64,000 nucleotides of DNA from Psychrobacter nivimaris. Its GTDB lineage: Bacteria; Pseudomonadota; Gammaproteobacteria; Pseudomonadales; Moraxellaceae. The stretch spans positions 1 to 64,000 of the forward strand of contig NZ_VZIZ01000001.1 of the NCBI RefSeq assembly GCF_009812035.1, given 5' to 3'. Shown here in pieces: positions 26,924 to 38,006 of the stretch. The notes under the pieces are model-generated. The model was not told the DNA's origin. It did no database searches and saw only the letters and a program-made list of their open reading frames with translations. How positions within the stretch are numbered: position 1 is the stretch's first letter; the number at the start of each line of letters is the position of its first letter. The translations under genes and the position numbers were made by a program.

Positions 26924-28909
26924 TTACTCAGACGTCGCTGCTGCCGCTTCGGCTTCCGCGGCTTCTTTTTCTTCCAATACTTTTGCTTCTTTATCACGAA
27001 TGGCGTCACGCATCGCTTTTTCAAAAGCCTTTTGGCGTTTAATAACTTTTAGCTCGTCAGCAGAAGGTGGCAGCACAGGATCTGTTTTACGTTGTAATAC
27101 CCAATAGTCAAATAGAGCACGGCCAATAGGTGCTGCAACAGCACTACCACCGCCGCCATTTTCGACCAATACTGCAAGGGCAATCTGCGGGTCTTCTACT
27201 GGGGCAAAACCATTAAACCAAGCATGATCCCAGTGACGCTTATCAATCGCCGACTTGTCATAGCGTTTGCCCTGCGCGATAGATTTCACCTGTGCAGTAC
27301 CTGTTTTACCAGCGATACGATAGCGCGGGGTATAGATGCCACGTCCTGTACCGTTTTCTACCACGCTTTCCATCGCATCATGCATACGCAACCAGTCAGA
27401 CGGCTTACCGTTATAGTCGATTTTACCATCTGGCTTAGTGATAATTTTGACGTCCGCGGCGCCGTCACTGCTCTTTAATAAGTGCGGGGTGATATGCTGA
27501 CCTTTACTGGCTGTCATGGCCGTAGCGTTGGCAATCTGTAGCGGTGTGGCCAAGAAGTACCCTTGTCCAATACTGACCGAGATCGTTTCGCCCGGTAGCC
27601 AGTCTTTATCGTAAGTGTCTTTTTTCCATTTTGGCGATGGCATGATGCCTGATTTTTCGTTAGGTAAATCAATACCAGTATCTTCACCAAAACCAAAGCG
27701 TACCATCCAATCATGCAAACGTTGAATGCCCATCTCATAAGCCAACTTATAATAATAAGTATCGACCGACATCGCGATGGATTTTTTTAGATCTACCGTG
27801 CCATGACCGCCACGTTTCCAATCGCGGAATCGATGCGTATCACCAGGTAAGCTAAAATAACCAGGGTCATAGATAGTACTGTTCCAATCACGTAGACCAT
27901 AATGAATACCGCCCAAACCCTCAAATGGCTTGATAGTAGAACCAGGTGGGTAGGTACCTTGGAGGGCACGGTTATACAGTGGCTGATCCAAATCTTCACG
28001 CAGATCGTCGTAATCTTTAAAAGAGATACCTGATATAAAAGGGTTAGGGTCGTAGCTTGGATTACTAACAAATGCCAATACATCACCGTTTTTTGGGTCT
28101 ATCGCAACGATTGCACCGCGACGTCCATCAAGTTGCTGCTGGGCGATAGTTTGCAAGCCATAATCCAAGCTCAACGTAATATCGTTACCCGCTATCGGCG
28201 GCTTGGTATCCAGTTGACGCAAAATATTCCCATGTGCGTCTGTTTCTACCGATTGATAACCCGGTTGCCCAAGCAAAATATCTTCATAGTAGTCTTCGAT
28301 ACCAATCTTACCAATCAAGTCAGTACCAGCGTAACGGTCTTTATCAATACGCTTTGACTCTTTGTCATTGATACGTCCGACATAGCCGATGACATGGGCA
28401 AACAGCTCATCATAAGGATAAGAGCGCGTAAGCTTGCTTTGGATAGAGACCCCGCGGAAGAACGGCTTGCGCTCACTAAACTGAGCCAACTGTGCTTCTG
28501 TTAAATCGATCTTGATCGTTACAGGGTCATTTTTATTTTTACTTAGACGCGCCAAGATATCAGTAATATCTGTATCGGTTAAATCAAAAATCGGCGCAAG
28601 CAGATGCAACGTGCGCTCAGGATTTTCGACCTCATCAGGGCTGAGCATCGCTGTAAATACAGGCTGATTGTCTGCCAGTATTACCCCGTTACGATCATAG
28701 ATATACCCACGACTAGGCGGCGCAGATATCAGTTTGATACGGTTGTTATCGGCTTGCGTTGTGTACTGATCATGAGCGTAGACTTGCAAATACCCATAAC
28801 GTGTTATCAAACCGCCCAAACCAATCAATATTATAATCCCAAAGATGATAATACGATTGGTAAAGGTACTGTTGACCTGTTCGGTATTGGGAGTTATCGG
28901 TTTATTCAT
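26924..28909 (-). CDS. mrdA: Peptidoglycan D,D-transpeptidase MrdA (PBP2)
   Basis: Class B penicillin-binding protein of the elongasome, 661 residues. One N-terminal transmembrane helix (RIIIFGIIILIGLGGLI) is followed by the dimerisation region and the transpeptidase domain. Active-site motifs are SxxK in PPGSTIKPFEG, SxN-position SVD in KKSIAMSVDTYYYKLA, and KTG in RIAGKTGTAQVKS. A charged Ala/Glu/Lys tail of about 45 residues ends the protein. rodA, the usual partner, is not adjacent. The SVD motif, with Asp in place of Asn, is usual for PBP2. Inner membrane, periplasmic catalytic domain. Confidence 0.95.
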   Translation of the reverse strand: MNKPITPNTEQVNSTFTNRIIIFGIIILIGLGGLITRYGYLQVYAHDQYTTQADNNRIKLISAPPSRGYIYDRNGVILADNQPVFTAMLSPDEVENPERTLHLLAPIFDLTDTDITDILARLSKNKNDPVTIKIDLTEAQLAQFSERKPFFRGVSIQSKLTRSYPYDELFAHVIGYVGRINDKESKRIDKDRYAGTDLIGKIGIEDYYEDILLGQPGYQSVETDAHGNILRQLDTKPPIAGNDITLSLDYGLQTIAQQQLDGRRGAIVAIDPKNGDVLAFVSNPSYDPNPFISGISFKDYDDLREDLDQPLYNRALQGTYPPGSTIKPFEGLGGIHYGLRDWNSTIYDPGYFSLPGDTHRFRDWKRGGHGTVDLKKSIAMSVDTYYYKLAYEMGIQRLHDWMVRFGFGEDTGIDLPNEKSGIMPSPKWKKDTYDKDWLPGETISVSIGQGYFLATPLQIANATAMTASKGQHITPHLLKSSDGAADVKIITKPDGKIDYNGKPSDWLRMHDAMESVVENGTGRGIYTPRYRIAGKTGTAQVKSIAQGKRYDKSAIDKRHWDHAWFNGFAPVEDPQIALAVLVENGGGGSAVAAPIGRALFDYWVLQRKTDPVLPPSADELKVIKRQKAFEKAMRDAIRDKEAKVLEEKEAAEAEAAAATSE

Positions 28910-29314
28910 AGAAGATCAGAGCCCAAAAGGTCAGTGAGTCAATAAAAGAAAAATAAGAGGGCAGGTTGGTTAACCAAAGTGCGGTGAGTCTAAAAGATAA
29001 TGCAAATGGTTTCAATCACATAGAAGGGTATGGTGTGAAATCGTCATGCAGTCATTTATACGTAGGTAGTTTTTGTTATTTCACTACAAATTATAACAGA
29101 ACAAATGAGCAGGCGCAGTACTCAGTCATATATTTTGTTCTGGTTATCTGATAGCCAAGAACTGGCTTATATTCAGGTTTTGTTGGTTAACAGACGATAT
29201 GAACCATGTCATCTTTAGTCACAACTTGCCGCTGGTCTATATGTGCTAATAAATGGCAAGTATGCTAAAATCAGGCGATTTATTTTATAGTAGTTATTAT
29301 GGGCGGAGCGTCTT
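28910..29314. other. Intergenic region between divergent mrdA and DUF445 units
   Basis: About 400 bp with no gene seen; it should hold both promoters. No hairpin or repeat of note was identified. Confidence 0.4.
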
Positions 29315-29398
29315 TTGAAACGTTCTCATTTTGCTAAAGTTTCGTTATCAGTAGCGATAATGTTAGCAACGACAATCAACCTGTCAGGGACTAGATAA
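29315..29398 (+). CDS. Possible 27-residue leader peptide before the DUF445 gene
   Basis: A 27-codon frame starts on TTG with GGAG six bases upstream and ends in TAA only three bases before the next gene's ATG. The product has a basic start (LKRSHFAKVS) and a hydrophobic core (LSVAIMLATTINL), so it looks like a signal peptide or a tiny membrane peptide. The tight spacing would couple translation. It could also be a decayed gene end or chance. Confidence 0.3.
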   Translation: MKRSHFAKVSLSVAIMLATTINLSGTR

Positions 29399-29401
29399 GT
29401 C

Positions 29402-30736
29402 ATGGACGTAAATTCATTATGGCAGACGATAGCTGAACACCCAGAGTTTTTTGCCATGCTGACCATCCCACCAGTGACGGCATTCGTCACTTGGGTACAT
29501 GTGTGGATGGCGCTCAAGATGCTGTTTTATCCGGTTAAGTTCTGGGGTATTCGTATTCCTAACTTCCCGTTTTTTGGGTTGCCAGGTATCGGTTGGCAAG
29601 GTATCGTTCCGCGCAAAGCGGGCAAGATATCAGGAGTTATCGTTGACCAGACGCTCTCAAAACTCGGTTCGCTTGATGAGTTTTTTAAGGCGATGGAGCC
29701 TGAGCAAATGGCGATATTTGTTACTGATACGGTAGACAAAAATCTTGAGCCATTGATTGATGAGATTATGCTGGATCACTCGCCAGCATTGTGGGGCAAT
29801 CTACCTTACGCCCTAAAGCGCCGTGTCTATGCGCAAGCTCATAAAGAGCTACCTAGTATTATGCAGTCGCTTGTGACAGATTTGACTTATCATGTCGAAG
29901 ACTTGGTCGATATGCGCAAAATGATTGTCAACACCATGGAAAATGATCGTCGTTTGATGGTCAATATGTTTCTAAAAGTGGGGCAAAAAGAGATAGACTT
30001 TATCTGGCACATTAGTGCTTTGATTGGTCTGGTATTTGGTATTATCCAGATGTTTATATTTTTGGTGGTGCCGCAGCATTGGACCGTACCGTTCTTTGCC
30101 GCGATTTGGGGTTTTCTTACCAATTGGATTGCCATTTGGATGGTGTTTAATCCAGTAGAGCCGCACTTCATACCTTATTTGAAGCTGTTTTCGGTGCAGA
30201 GTCGCTTTCCATTTATCAAGCCCGTCATACCGCATATCGCAAAGTATCGCTTACAAGGCGGCTTCATGAAGCGCCAAGAGGAAGTTTCCGAGGTTTTTGC
30301 TGAAATTGTGGTGAAGGATTTGGTCACTCTAGAAAACATCATGAATGAAATGATGTATGGTGATCGCTCAGCACAAACCCGTGATTTGATGAAATCGCAT
30401 CTATATACGGTGCTAGAGTCACCAGTGATTAGCACGACATTACGTGTGGGGTTGGGACGCCGTGATTATGGACAACTAAAAAACACCATTATTGACAAGT
30501 CTATTGTCGCAACGATGGTACCACTGCGAGATCCTGAGCTAAATGAAAGCCGAGCCAGTAAGATATTTGGTCTGTTTCGCGATAGAATACGTGCGCTCAC
30601 GCCAAATGAGTTTCAGAATCTGTTGCGTCCAGCTTTCCGTGAGGATGAGATGACGTTGATTGTTTTGGGCGGTTTGACTGGTTTTCTAGCAGGTTGGTTG
30701 CATTTAGTGTTAGTATTTTTCCCCTCAATGCAGTAA
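29402..30736 (+). CDS. DUF445 family membrane protein
   Basis: Protein of 444 residues with a hydrophobic helix near residues 18-45 (AMLTIPPVTAFVTWVHVWMALKMLFY), a central hairpin (FIWHISALIGLVFGIIQMFIFLVVP then FFAAIWGFLTNWIAIWMVF) and a final membrane segment (LGGLTGFLAGWLHLVLVFF). GLPGIGWQGIVPRK and the repeated TNW(I)A-type motif match the DUF445 (YjiN/YheB-like) family. No biochemical role is established for these proteins; envelope or spore-related roles are proposed for relatives. It stands upstream of ccmF but is separated by 280 bp. Confidence 0.8.
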   Translation: MDVNSLWQTIAEHPEFFAMLTIPPVTAFVTWVHVWMALKMLFYPVKFWGIRIPNFPFFGLPGIGWQGIVPRKAGKISGVIVDQTLSKLGSLDEFFKAMEPEQMAIFVTDTVDKNLEPLIDEIMLDHSPALWGNLPYALKRRVYAQAHKELPSIMQSLVTDLTYHVEDLVDMRKMIVNTMENDRRLMVNMFLKVGQKEIDFIWHISALIGLVFGIIQMFIFLVVPQHWTVPFFAAIWGFLTNWIAIWMVFNPVEPHFIPYLKLFSVQSRFPFIKPVIPHIAKYRLQGGFMKRQEEVSEVFAEIVVKDLVTLENIMNEMMYGDRSAQTRDLMKSHLYTVLESPVISTTLRVGLGRRDYGQLKNTIIDKSIVATMVPLRDPELNESRASKIFGLFRDRIRALTPNEFQNLLRPAFREDEMTLIVLGGLTGFLAGWLHLVLVFFPSMQ

Positions 30737-31016
30737 TGCATTAATAAGTATTGTTAATTAGTCATGAACGGCTATATTGAATAAGCTTTGAATAACTAAA
30801 AAATGTAAAATTAGCAACAGATAAGCAATTTGTATCAATCATTCATATTGGTACGTCACAATGATAGTAGCGGGTTTTATGTGCTTCTACAGCAATTGAA
30901 ACCTCAGTTTTTAACCGTAAACTATGACCGCATAAAGGACTATTAGCGTTTGCCAGTGGCTAGCAATGCCATCGGTGAACCCTTAATTGTATCCAAGGTA
31001 AACAAGGTTAGACCGT

Positions 31017-33047
31017 ATGTTAATCACAGAATTGGGTTATTTTGCCTTGCTGGCCGCTTTTATATTGGCGATTTTGCAGGTGGTACTACCAACCATTGGC
31101 GTCATGCGTGACCACGTCGCTTGGCAGCGTTTGGCGCCAAGTCTAGCATGGGCGCAATTTGCGGCAATGATTACCTCATTTGCTGCGCTGATGGCAGGCT
31201 TTTATTATAACGACTTTAGTCTCGTCTATGTCACTCAGCATTCCAATACATTGCTGCCTTGGTACTACAAGCTGTCGGCGACATGGGGCGGGCATGAAGG
31301 CTCGCTACTACTGTGGATGACCATCATGGCCACTTGGTGTGCATTGGTCTCTTACTTCAGCCGTGGGTTGCCGTTGTCTATGCGTGCGCGAGTGCTGGTG
31401 ATATTAGCAGGCGTGCAGATGATGATGCTAGCGATGCTAATCTTTACCTCATCGCCATTTGATCGCACATTACCCAATCTGCCTGTTGATGGTGCGGATC
31501 TAAACCCTGTATTGCAAGATTTTGGTCTGATTATTCACCCACCGATGCTTTATATGGGTTACGTGGGTATGGTTGTGCCATTTGCGTTTTGTATGGCTGC
31601 ATTGTGGGAAGGGCGTTTGGATGCGGTATGGACACGTTGGTCGCGTCCATGGGCATTGGCTGCTTGGGGTTTCTTAACAGTCGGTATCGCGCTTGGCTCA
31701 TGGTGGGCTTATTATGAGCTTGGCTGGGGCGGTTGGTGGTTCTGGGATCCAGTAGAGAACGCCTCATTGATGCCATGGTTGGCAGGGACGGCGCTACTGC
31801 ATTCACTTGCTGTTACTGAAAAACGCGGTGTGTTTAAAGCATGGACAATCATGCTCGCAATCTTTGCTTTTGCGCTTAGCTTGCTTGGCACGTTCTTAGT
31901 ACGTTCAGGTGTCATTACGTCAGTGCATTCATTTGCCGCTGATCCAACGCGTGGTCTAGTGATTCTAATCATTCTCGGTATCATCGTCGGCGGTGGTCTG
32001 TTGATGTTTGCTGTACGTGGCTGGCGTTTGACGGTCGAGAGTCAGTATCGACTTATCTCACGTGAATCATTTTTGGTAATTAATAACGTTATTATTCTAA
32101 TTTCAACCTTAGTGGTACTACTTGGTACGCTATATCCTATTATTGCTGATGCCTTTAACTTAGGTCAGGTATCTGTTGGCCCTCCATACTTCAACGCCCT
32201 GTTTGTGCCGTTGACATGGCTGCTACTGGTGGCGATGGGTATGGGCTCTAATATCCGCTGGAAACAAGACAGCCGCCCGTTATTGGGTGCTGGTATGGTT
32301 ATCGCGGTGAGCAGTTTGGTATTGGCCGCCATTATTACCTATTTTGCCAGTCCATCAGCGATGCTAAATATCGGTGTCACATTGGCTGTGAGCTTTTGGG
32401 TGTTGTTATGGATGGTTGTCGATTTCAAAGACAAGACCAAAAATGCACCAAGTCGCTTAAACGGTTTACGTCAGTTGCGTCTGAGCTATTGGGGTCAACA
32501 GACCGCTCATATTGGCGTTATCATTGCGGTCATCGGTGTGGCATTTACCACTACGTTGAGCATTGAGCGCGATGTGGCATTAGGGCCTAATGACAGTGTC
32601 AATGTTCAAGGCTATGATTTCACGGTAAAAGGCTTTAGTGAAGTAAAAGGCAGTAACTTTGACGCCACCCAAGCAGAAGTAACAGTCAGTAAAGACGGTC
32701 AAGAAGTGACCACGTTATATCCTGAAAAGCGTAACTATATTATCAGTATGATGCCGATGACAGAAGCTGCGATTGATGCCAATTTGATGCGCGATGTCTA
32801 CGTAGCACTTGGTGAGCCGATTGCTGAAGACAGTAATGAATGGGCTTTCCGTATCTATGTCAAACCGCTGATCCGCTGGATATGGTTGGGTGCGCTTATC
32901 ATGGCGTTTGGTGCATTGCTCAGTATGCTAGACAATCGTTACCGTATCAAAAAAACCAAAACACCTGCACAAATCGCGGCCAAAAAATCAGGCTTTGCGA
33001 CGGTTGCAGATTTGGATACGTCAGCTACAAAGATAGGGGAGCGTTAA
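31017..33047 (+). CDS. ccmF: Cytochrome c maturation protein CcmF
   Basis: Large inner-membrane subunit of the haem ligation complex, 676 residues with about 14-15 membrane segments. The tryptophan-rich WWD domain is intact (WAYYELGWGGWWFWDPVENASLMPWL), and conserved His residues occur in IIHPPMLYMGYVG and LLHSLAV. The periplasmic C-terminal domain (residues about 510-610) precedes a last helix. It begins the operon ccmF-ccmG-ccmH-ccmI, with one base between it and ccmG. ccmABCDE are not in the window. Confidence 0.96.
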   Translation: MLITELGYFALLAAFILAILQVVLPTIGVMRDHVAWQRLAPSLAWAQFAAMITSFAALMAGFYYNDFSLVYVTQHSNTLLPWYYKLSATWGGHEGSLLLWMTIMATWCALVSYFSRGLPLSMRARVLVILAGVQMMMLAMLIFTSSPFDRTLPNLPVDGADLNPVLQDFGLIIHPPMLYMGYVGMVVPFAFCMAALWEGRLDAVWTRWSRPWALAAWGFLTVGIALGSWWAYYELGWGGWWFWDPVENASLMPWLAGTALLHSLAVTEKRGVFKAWTIMLAIFAFALSLLGTFLVRSGVITSVHSFAADPTRGLVILIILGIIVGGGLLMFAVRGWRLTVESQYRLISRESFLVINNVIILISTLVVLLGTLYPIIADAFNLGQVSVGPPYFNALFVPLTWLLLVAMGMGSNIRWKQDSRPLLGAGMVIAVSSLVLAAIITYFASPSAMLNIGVTLAVSFWVLLWMVVDFKDKTKNAPSRLNGLRQLRLSYWGQQTAHIGVIIAVIGVAFTTTLSIERDVALGPNDSVNVQGYDFTVKGFSEVKGSNFDATQAEVTVSKDGQEVTTLYPEKRNYIISMMPMTEAAIDANLMRDVYVALGEPIAEDSNEWAFRIYVKPLIRWIWLGALIMAFGALLSMLDNRYRIKKTKTPAQIAAKKSGFATVADLDTSATKIGER

Positions 33048-33048
33048 T

Positions 33049-33726
33049 ATGACTACCTCAAACAATGAATCTGATAAAAAAGCTCAGCAAGAATCTGTCA
33101 ACGAGATCAAAACACCAAGCAGCAATAAAGTAAAAACTAAGAAAAAACTTAAAATTGGGTTTTTGATTCCGCTGGTTATCTTTATTGGTTTGGTCGCTAT
33201 GCTCTATATGCGTTTGGGCAAACCGACTGATATCGTGACCAATACAGCGCTTGAGCGTCCAGTACCTGCCTTTGAGTTGCCGTTATTATCAGATACGAGT
33301 CGTATCATGACCAATGACAACTTGCCAGATAAGCCATTCCTCATGAATATCTGGGGCTCTTGGTGTCCAACTTGTATCATTGAGCATCCTTTTCTAATGA
33401 AGCTAGAAGAGCGCGGTGTTAACTTAGTGGGCGTAAACTACAAAGATGATATTGGTGATGCGTTAGGGTATCTGAATCGCGGTGGCGACCCGTTCTCTAT
33501 GTCTATTCAAGACTTGTCAGGGCAGTTTGCTCTAGATTTGGGTCTGACTGGTGCACCTGAGACTTTCATCGTCGATGGTGATGGGATTATTCGTCAGCAT
33601 ATCATCGGTGAGATCAATGAGAGCAATTGGCAAAGTCGTATTACGCCTTGCTTAATGGTACTCAATGACGCTAGTAATAATGGTGTCAGTCCAGATCCGA
33701 GCCAAATTGCGGAGGCGTGCAAATGA
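33049..33726 (+). CDS. ccmG: Thiol:disulfide interchange protein CcmG/DsbE
   Basis: Membrane-anchored periplasmic thioredoxin-like protein of 225 residues that reduces apocytochrome c. A charged cytoplasmic start (about 30 residues, Lys/Ser/Asn rich) leads into one membrane helix (KIGFLIPLVIFIGLVAMLYM); the active site is WGSWCPTCIIEHP and GAPETFIVDGDG is the cis-Pro region. Its TGA overlaps the ccmH ATG. Confidence 0.95.
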   Translation: MTTSNNESDKKAQQESVNEIKTPSSNKVKTKKKLKIGFLIPLVIFIGLVAMLYMRLGKPTDIVTNTALERPVPAFELPLLSDTSRIMTNDNLPDKPFLMNIWGSWCPTCIIEHPFLMKLEERGVNLVGVNYKDDIGDALGYLNRGGDPFSMSIQDLSGQFALDLGLTGAPETFIVDGDGIIRQHIIGEINESNWQSRITPCLMVLNDASNNGVSPDPSQIAEACK

Positions 33727-34280
33727 TAGCCTACCAAATAAGAAACGCGACCATAAAGTTAGTAAGCTTGTTTATCGCTTGTCTATTCAGCATGGCAAGC
33801 TTTGCTGCCATTGATGTCTACGATTTTGATTCTGTGCAACAAGAAGCCCAGTACCGCGGTCTTATCGAAGAGCTGCGCTGCCCGAAATGTCAAAACCAAA
33901 ACTTGGCAGGGTCTGATGCACCCATTGCCCAAGACTTAAAGCAAAAAACCTATGACTTGATAAAAGATGGTCGTAGTGATGGCGAAATTCGAGCCTATAT
34001 GCAAGAGCGTTATGGTGATTTTATAAGTTATAAGCCGCCAGTACGTCCTTCAACATGGATTTTATGGTTTTTCCCACCATTATTATTGATCGTTTTATTG
34101 GTCGGTTGGTTTTGGCAAAGTAAACGCCGTCAGCTTGTCGCCAGCGGCGAGAGTGGTGTAGCAGTAGATAACCATGTCAAAGCGTTGTCTGCCGCTGAAA
34201 AAGCAGAACTTGATCGCTTATTGTCACGAGTCAATAACGATGACAAAGACGACACTACAAGCCTTGGGGGCAAAAAATGA
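33723..34280 (+). CDS. ccmH: Cytochrome c maturation protein CcmH (N-terminal type)
   Basis: Thiol oxidoreductase-like subunit of the haem ligation complex, 185 residues. A signal/anchor helix precedes EELRCPKCQNQNLAGSDAPIA with the LRCxxC motif; GDFISYKPPVRPSTWILWFFPP leads to a membrane helix. GGAGG is seven bases before the ATG chosen; an in-frame GTG two codons upstream is rejected. Here the CcmH function is split between this gene and ccmI. Confidence 0.94.
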   Translation: MIAYQIRNATIKLVSLFIACLFSMASFAAIDVYDFDSVQQEAQYRGLIEELRCPKCQNQNLAGSDAPIAQDLKQKTYDLIKDGRSDGEIRAYMQERYGDFISYKPPVRPSTWILWFFPPLLLIVLLVGWFWQSKRRQLVASGESGVAVDNHVKALSAAEKAELDRLLSRVNNDDKDDTTSLGGKK

Positions 34281-35557
34281 CCATATTTTCTACTGTTGGC
34301 TTATTTATTGCGCTAAGTTTACTTGTCGCTCTACTATTGGGCATTATCACCATTAAGCCGTGGTTAAGAGCACCGCGTTCGCATAGTAAGCCTGTGGATA
34401 ATCAACTGCTGGATATCAACGTTGCTGTGTTTCGTGAGCGACTAGCAGAGCTGAAAACAGACAAAGACAGTGGTATCATTGATGACCATCACTATCAAAA
34501 CCAAAAACTTGAGCTTGAACGTCAGCTTTTGGATGCTCAGCGTGAAGTGTCACCGATGGTCACGCCAGGTATCAAAAGCCGATTGATTATTATGGTTTGG
34601 GTACCTGTATTAACTGCTATGGCATATCTGATGGTCGGTGATCGCACACCTGTCTTTGAGCTGTGGGCTGCTGAGGACAAAGTCGGTCAAGTGGCGGACG
34701 ATCTATTAACAGGTAGAATCGATCAGCCACCTGCTTGGGCAATTGAAGATGGTAATCAACTGATTAGCGCCATGCAGACTAACGTCTATCGTCATGCTAG
34801 CGACTACAATCGCTGGATGCGCCTGTCGGAGCTGTTCTTGTCATTAGAGGCGACTGATTCGGCATTAGAGGCTTTGTCGCGCGCTTATCGTCTATCACCT
34901 GATAACGAAGAGATTGCGACCACTTATGCGCAGATTAGTTTCTTTGCTAATAAAGGTCAGTTAGATGCCAATAGCCGCCGAGTGTTAGAAAACATACTGG
35001 CCAAAAACCCAGAGCATGAGGGCGCACAAATGCTTATGGCGATGGGTGAGGCACGTGCTAGCAACTTCGATCAAGCGCAAGGCTGGATTAAACGTCTGCG
35101 TGACAGTATCGCGGCCAAACCAGGTGATCATACGCAAGCGCTATCAAGTCTAGATGAGCTTAGCGCTAATGTGGTTATGCAGCAACAGCAAGCTTCTGAA
35201 GGCGTCGAAGTGACAGTCAAAATAAATGCTAGTCTGTTACCATTGGTAAAAGCTGACGATACGCTGTTTGTAGCGATACGTGACGTGAAAGGTGGTCCAC
35301 CATTTGCGGCTAAGCGTCTACCGATTAGCAATATCAAACAAGGCGAAGCGGTTATTAGCCTAAGTGATCTTGATGCTATGATGCCAGAGCGTACCCTAGG
35401 GTCGGCTCGTTCTGATAAAGTACAGCTAGCGGTCATCGCTCGTATCAGTCATAGTGGCAATGCTACCGCAGAGTCAGGCGACCTCTCGGGTAATCCAGTG
35501 GTTATCAGCGCAGAACAAAATCAGGTCAACGTGGAAATCAATCAGCAAGTTCCATAG
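34277..35557 (+). CDS. ccmI: Cytochrome c biogenesis protein CcmI (TPR type)
   Basis: Apocytochrome-binding chaperone subunit, 426 residues. Two N-terminal membrane helices flank a cytoplasmic region with the typical VFRERLAELKTDKDSGIIDD motif. A periplasmic TPR region follows (RWMRLSELFLSLEATDSALEALSRAYRLSPDNEE), then a C-terminal beta domain (VTVKINASLLPLVKADDTLFVAIRD). Its ATG overlaps the ccmH stop (ATGA). Last gene of the operon; no obvious terminator follows. Confidence 0.93.
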   Translation: MTIFSTVGLFIALSLLVALLLGIITIKPWLRAPRSHSKPVDNQLLDINVAVFRERLAELKTDKDSGIIDDHHYQNQKLELERQLLDAQREVSPMVTPGIKSRLIIMVWVPVLTAMAYLMVGDRTPVFELWAAEDKVGQVADDLLTGRIDQPPAWAIEDGNQLISAMQTNVYRHASDYNRWMRLSELFLSLEATDSALEALSRAYRLSPDNEEIATTYAQISFFANKGQLDANSRRVLENILAKNPEHEGAQMLMAMGEARASNFDQAQGWIKRLRDSIAAKPGDHTQALSSLDELSANVVMQQQQASEGVEVTVKINASLLPLVKADDTLFVAIRDVKGGPPFAAKRLPISNIKQGEAVISLSDLDAMMPERTLGSARSDKVQLAVIARISHSGNATAESGDLSGNPVVISAEQNQVNVEINQQVP

Positions 35558-36546
<989 letters not shown>

Positions 36547-36594
36547 TTATCGATATTAGCTAATTGATTTAGCCAGTCGATGTAGTCGTTGAAG

Positions 36595-36620
36595 ACCCTG
36601 TTTAATAACAGGGTTTTTTT
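36595..36620 (+). terminator. Terminator of adk
   Basis: ACCCTGTT and AACAGGGT form a tight hairpin followed by a T7 run. Confidence 0.85.
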
Positions 36621-36658
36621 ATGGCTGATGATTTTATACCTCATAAAACACACCCATA

Positions 36659-36697
36659 AAAAAACCGCTTACTCATTATAAGTAAACGGTCTTTTGT
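36659..36697 (-). terminator. Terminator of secB
   Basis: On the minus strand ACCGTTTACTTATAATGAGTAAGCGGT folds as a hairpin with one mismatch, followed by a T7 run. Confidence 0.75.
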
Positions 36698-36738
36698 CAA
36701 ATATACGACTGATAAAGCCCATATATTTTAATTAATGC

Positions 36739-37191
36739 TTATGCGTTACCTTGAGCATCAACTTGTGCTTGCTGTTGGCTCTGTGCATACGCTTGATCAA
36801 AGTTCACAGGTGCTAGTAGCAATTGTGGGAAGCTACCGCGTGTCACGATGTCGCTGATGACTTCACGAGCATATGGGAACAATACATTAGGGCAGTATGC
36901 GCCTAGGATTTGACCGATTTGATCTTCTGGAATGTCTTTTAGTAAGAAGATACCTGCTTGATGCACTTCAGCGATAAATGCTGCTTCTTCCGCATTTTTG
37001 GCAGTAACGCTCACAGTTAGGATGATTTGATAATGATCGTCATCTAGTTTTTCAGCGTTACTAGACAAATTGATATCAAGCTCTGGGTTCCACTCTTTGG
37101 TGAATACGCTAGCGCCTGGGACTTCAAGTGACATGTCTTTTACATAGATGCGTTCTAGTGCCAATTGTGGTTGTGCTTGTTCTTCAGCCAT
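36739..37191 (-). CDS. secB: Protein-export chaperone SecB
   Basis: Tetrameric cytoplasmic chaperone of 150 residues that keeps preproteins unfolded and hands them to Sec[34 protein letters not shown] and [19 protein letters not shown] are signature segments. It follows grxC, itself downstream of the rhodanese gene, the yibN-grxC-secB order conserved in gammaproteobacteria. Confidence 0.97.
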   Translation of the reverse strand: MAEEQAQPQLALERIYVKDMSLEVPGASVFTKEWNPELDINLSSNAEKLDDDHYQIILTVSVTAKNAEEAAFIAEVHQAGIFLLKDIPEDQIGQILGAYCPNVLFPYAREVISDIVTRGSFPQLLLAPVNFDQAYAQSQQQAQVDAQGNA

Positions 37192-37383
37192 GGTAAATCC
37201 TCTAAAATTAAATCAAATGATTGGGCAAATCGTCATTTTAATAAAAGTTCATTGTAATATAAATCGAGACTATTTTTTGGTATTGTCTCGATATTTTTTA
37301 TTATTACTTCTTACTGCTCTATTAAAACCTGACAATGTCTATCTTTACATAAATAAAGACAGACAGTAAAGAAAGGTAGCAGA

Positions 37384-37647
37384 TTAACCAGCCAATAGCT
37401 CGTCAAGTTTGCCTTGCTGGTTCATTTGGTTGAGCTCATCAAAACCACCAACAAAGGTTTCACCAACGAAGATTTGCGGCACAGTACGGTAGTTATTGGT
37501 TTTTTTCATCAACGCTTGGCGCTCTTCACTGCTCATATCGTGCATGCCGATTTCTTCATAATCAACGCCTTTGGTCTTTAGTAGTTGTTTGGCGTTTGAG
37601 CAGTATGGGCAGATAGGGGTAGTGTAAACTTTTACAGATACAGTCAT
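37384..37647 (-). CDS. grxC: Glutaredoxin 3
   Basis: Glutathione-dependent dithiol oxidoreductase of 87 residues. The active site is CPYC in YTTPICPYCSNAKQLL, the cis-Pro region is RTVPQIFVGETFVGGFDEL. Cytoplasmic. AAGGA precedes the ATG. It lies about 190 bp upstream of secB on the same strand. Confidence 0.96.
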   Translation of the reverse strand: MTVSVKVYTTPICPYCSNAKQLLKTKGVDYEEIGMHDMSSEERQALMKKTNNYRTVPQIFVGETFVGGFDELNQMNQQGKLDELLAG

Positions 37648-38006
37648 GGTAAATCCTTATTTATAAATTTATGGGATAACAAACGTATTATAAAGAGCAT
37701 GATAAATTATCATAGTCTAAGCGTTGGTATAGTCTGTTATCAATGAGTAAAGCAAAAATGCATTCGGTGATGCTCATAACTAAAGTGGGGATGGGCATAA
37801 CAAATTCAAGCCGTTTTGGCGCAAAACGTATTTTAGTGCTATAAAACATGATAAATAGAACATAAAAAATAAACCACAAAAAAAGACACCCAATAAAAAG
37901 GTGTCTTCTTTATAGCGTTGGTAGCGCTGATAACGTCAGTTAAGTCACACAAACATGGGCTAAGCGACGTGTATAAACGCTTTATTTAAGCGCTTATACA
38001 AGTCTA
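37648..38006. other. Intergenic region between grxC and the rhodanese gene
   Basis: About 360 bp. It contains the rhodanese terminator near 37880 and therefore separates it from a grxC promoter. A 63-codon open frame on the minus strand here has no binding site or family resemblance. Confidence 0.45.
37878..37912 (-). terminator. Terminator of the rhodanese gene
   Basis: On the minus strand AAGACACC pairs with GGTGTCTT across a nine-base loop, followed by a T7 run. Confidence 0.8.

Noticed and set aside
37688-37879. 63-codon hydrophobic frame between grxC and the rhodanese gene
   Set aside because: No ribosome binding site, and it lies in the terminator region.
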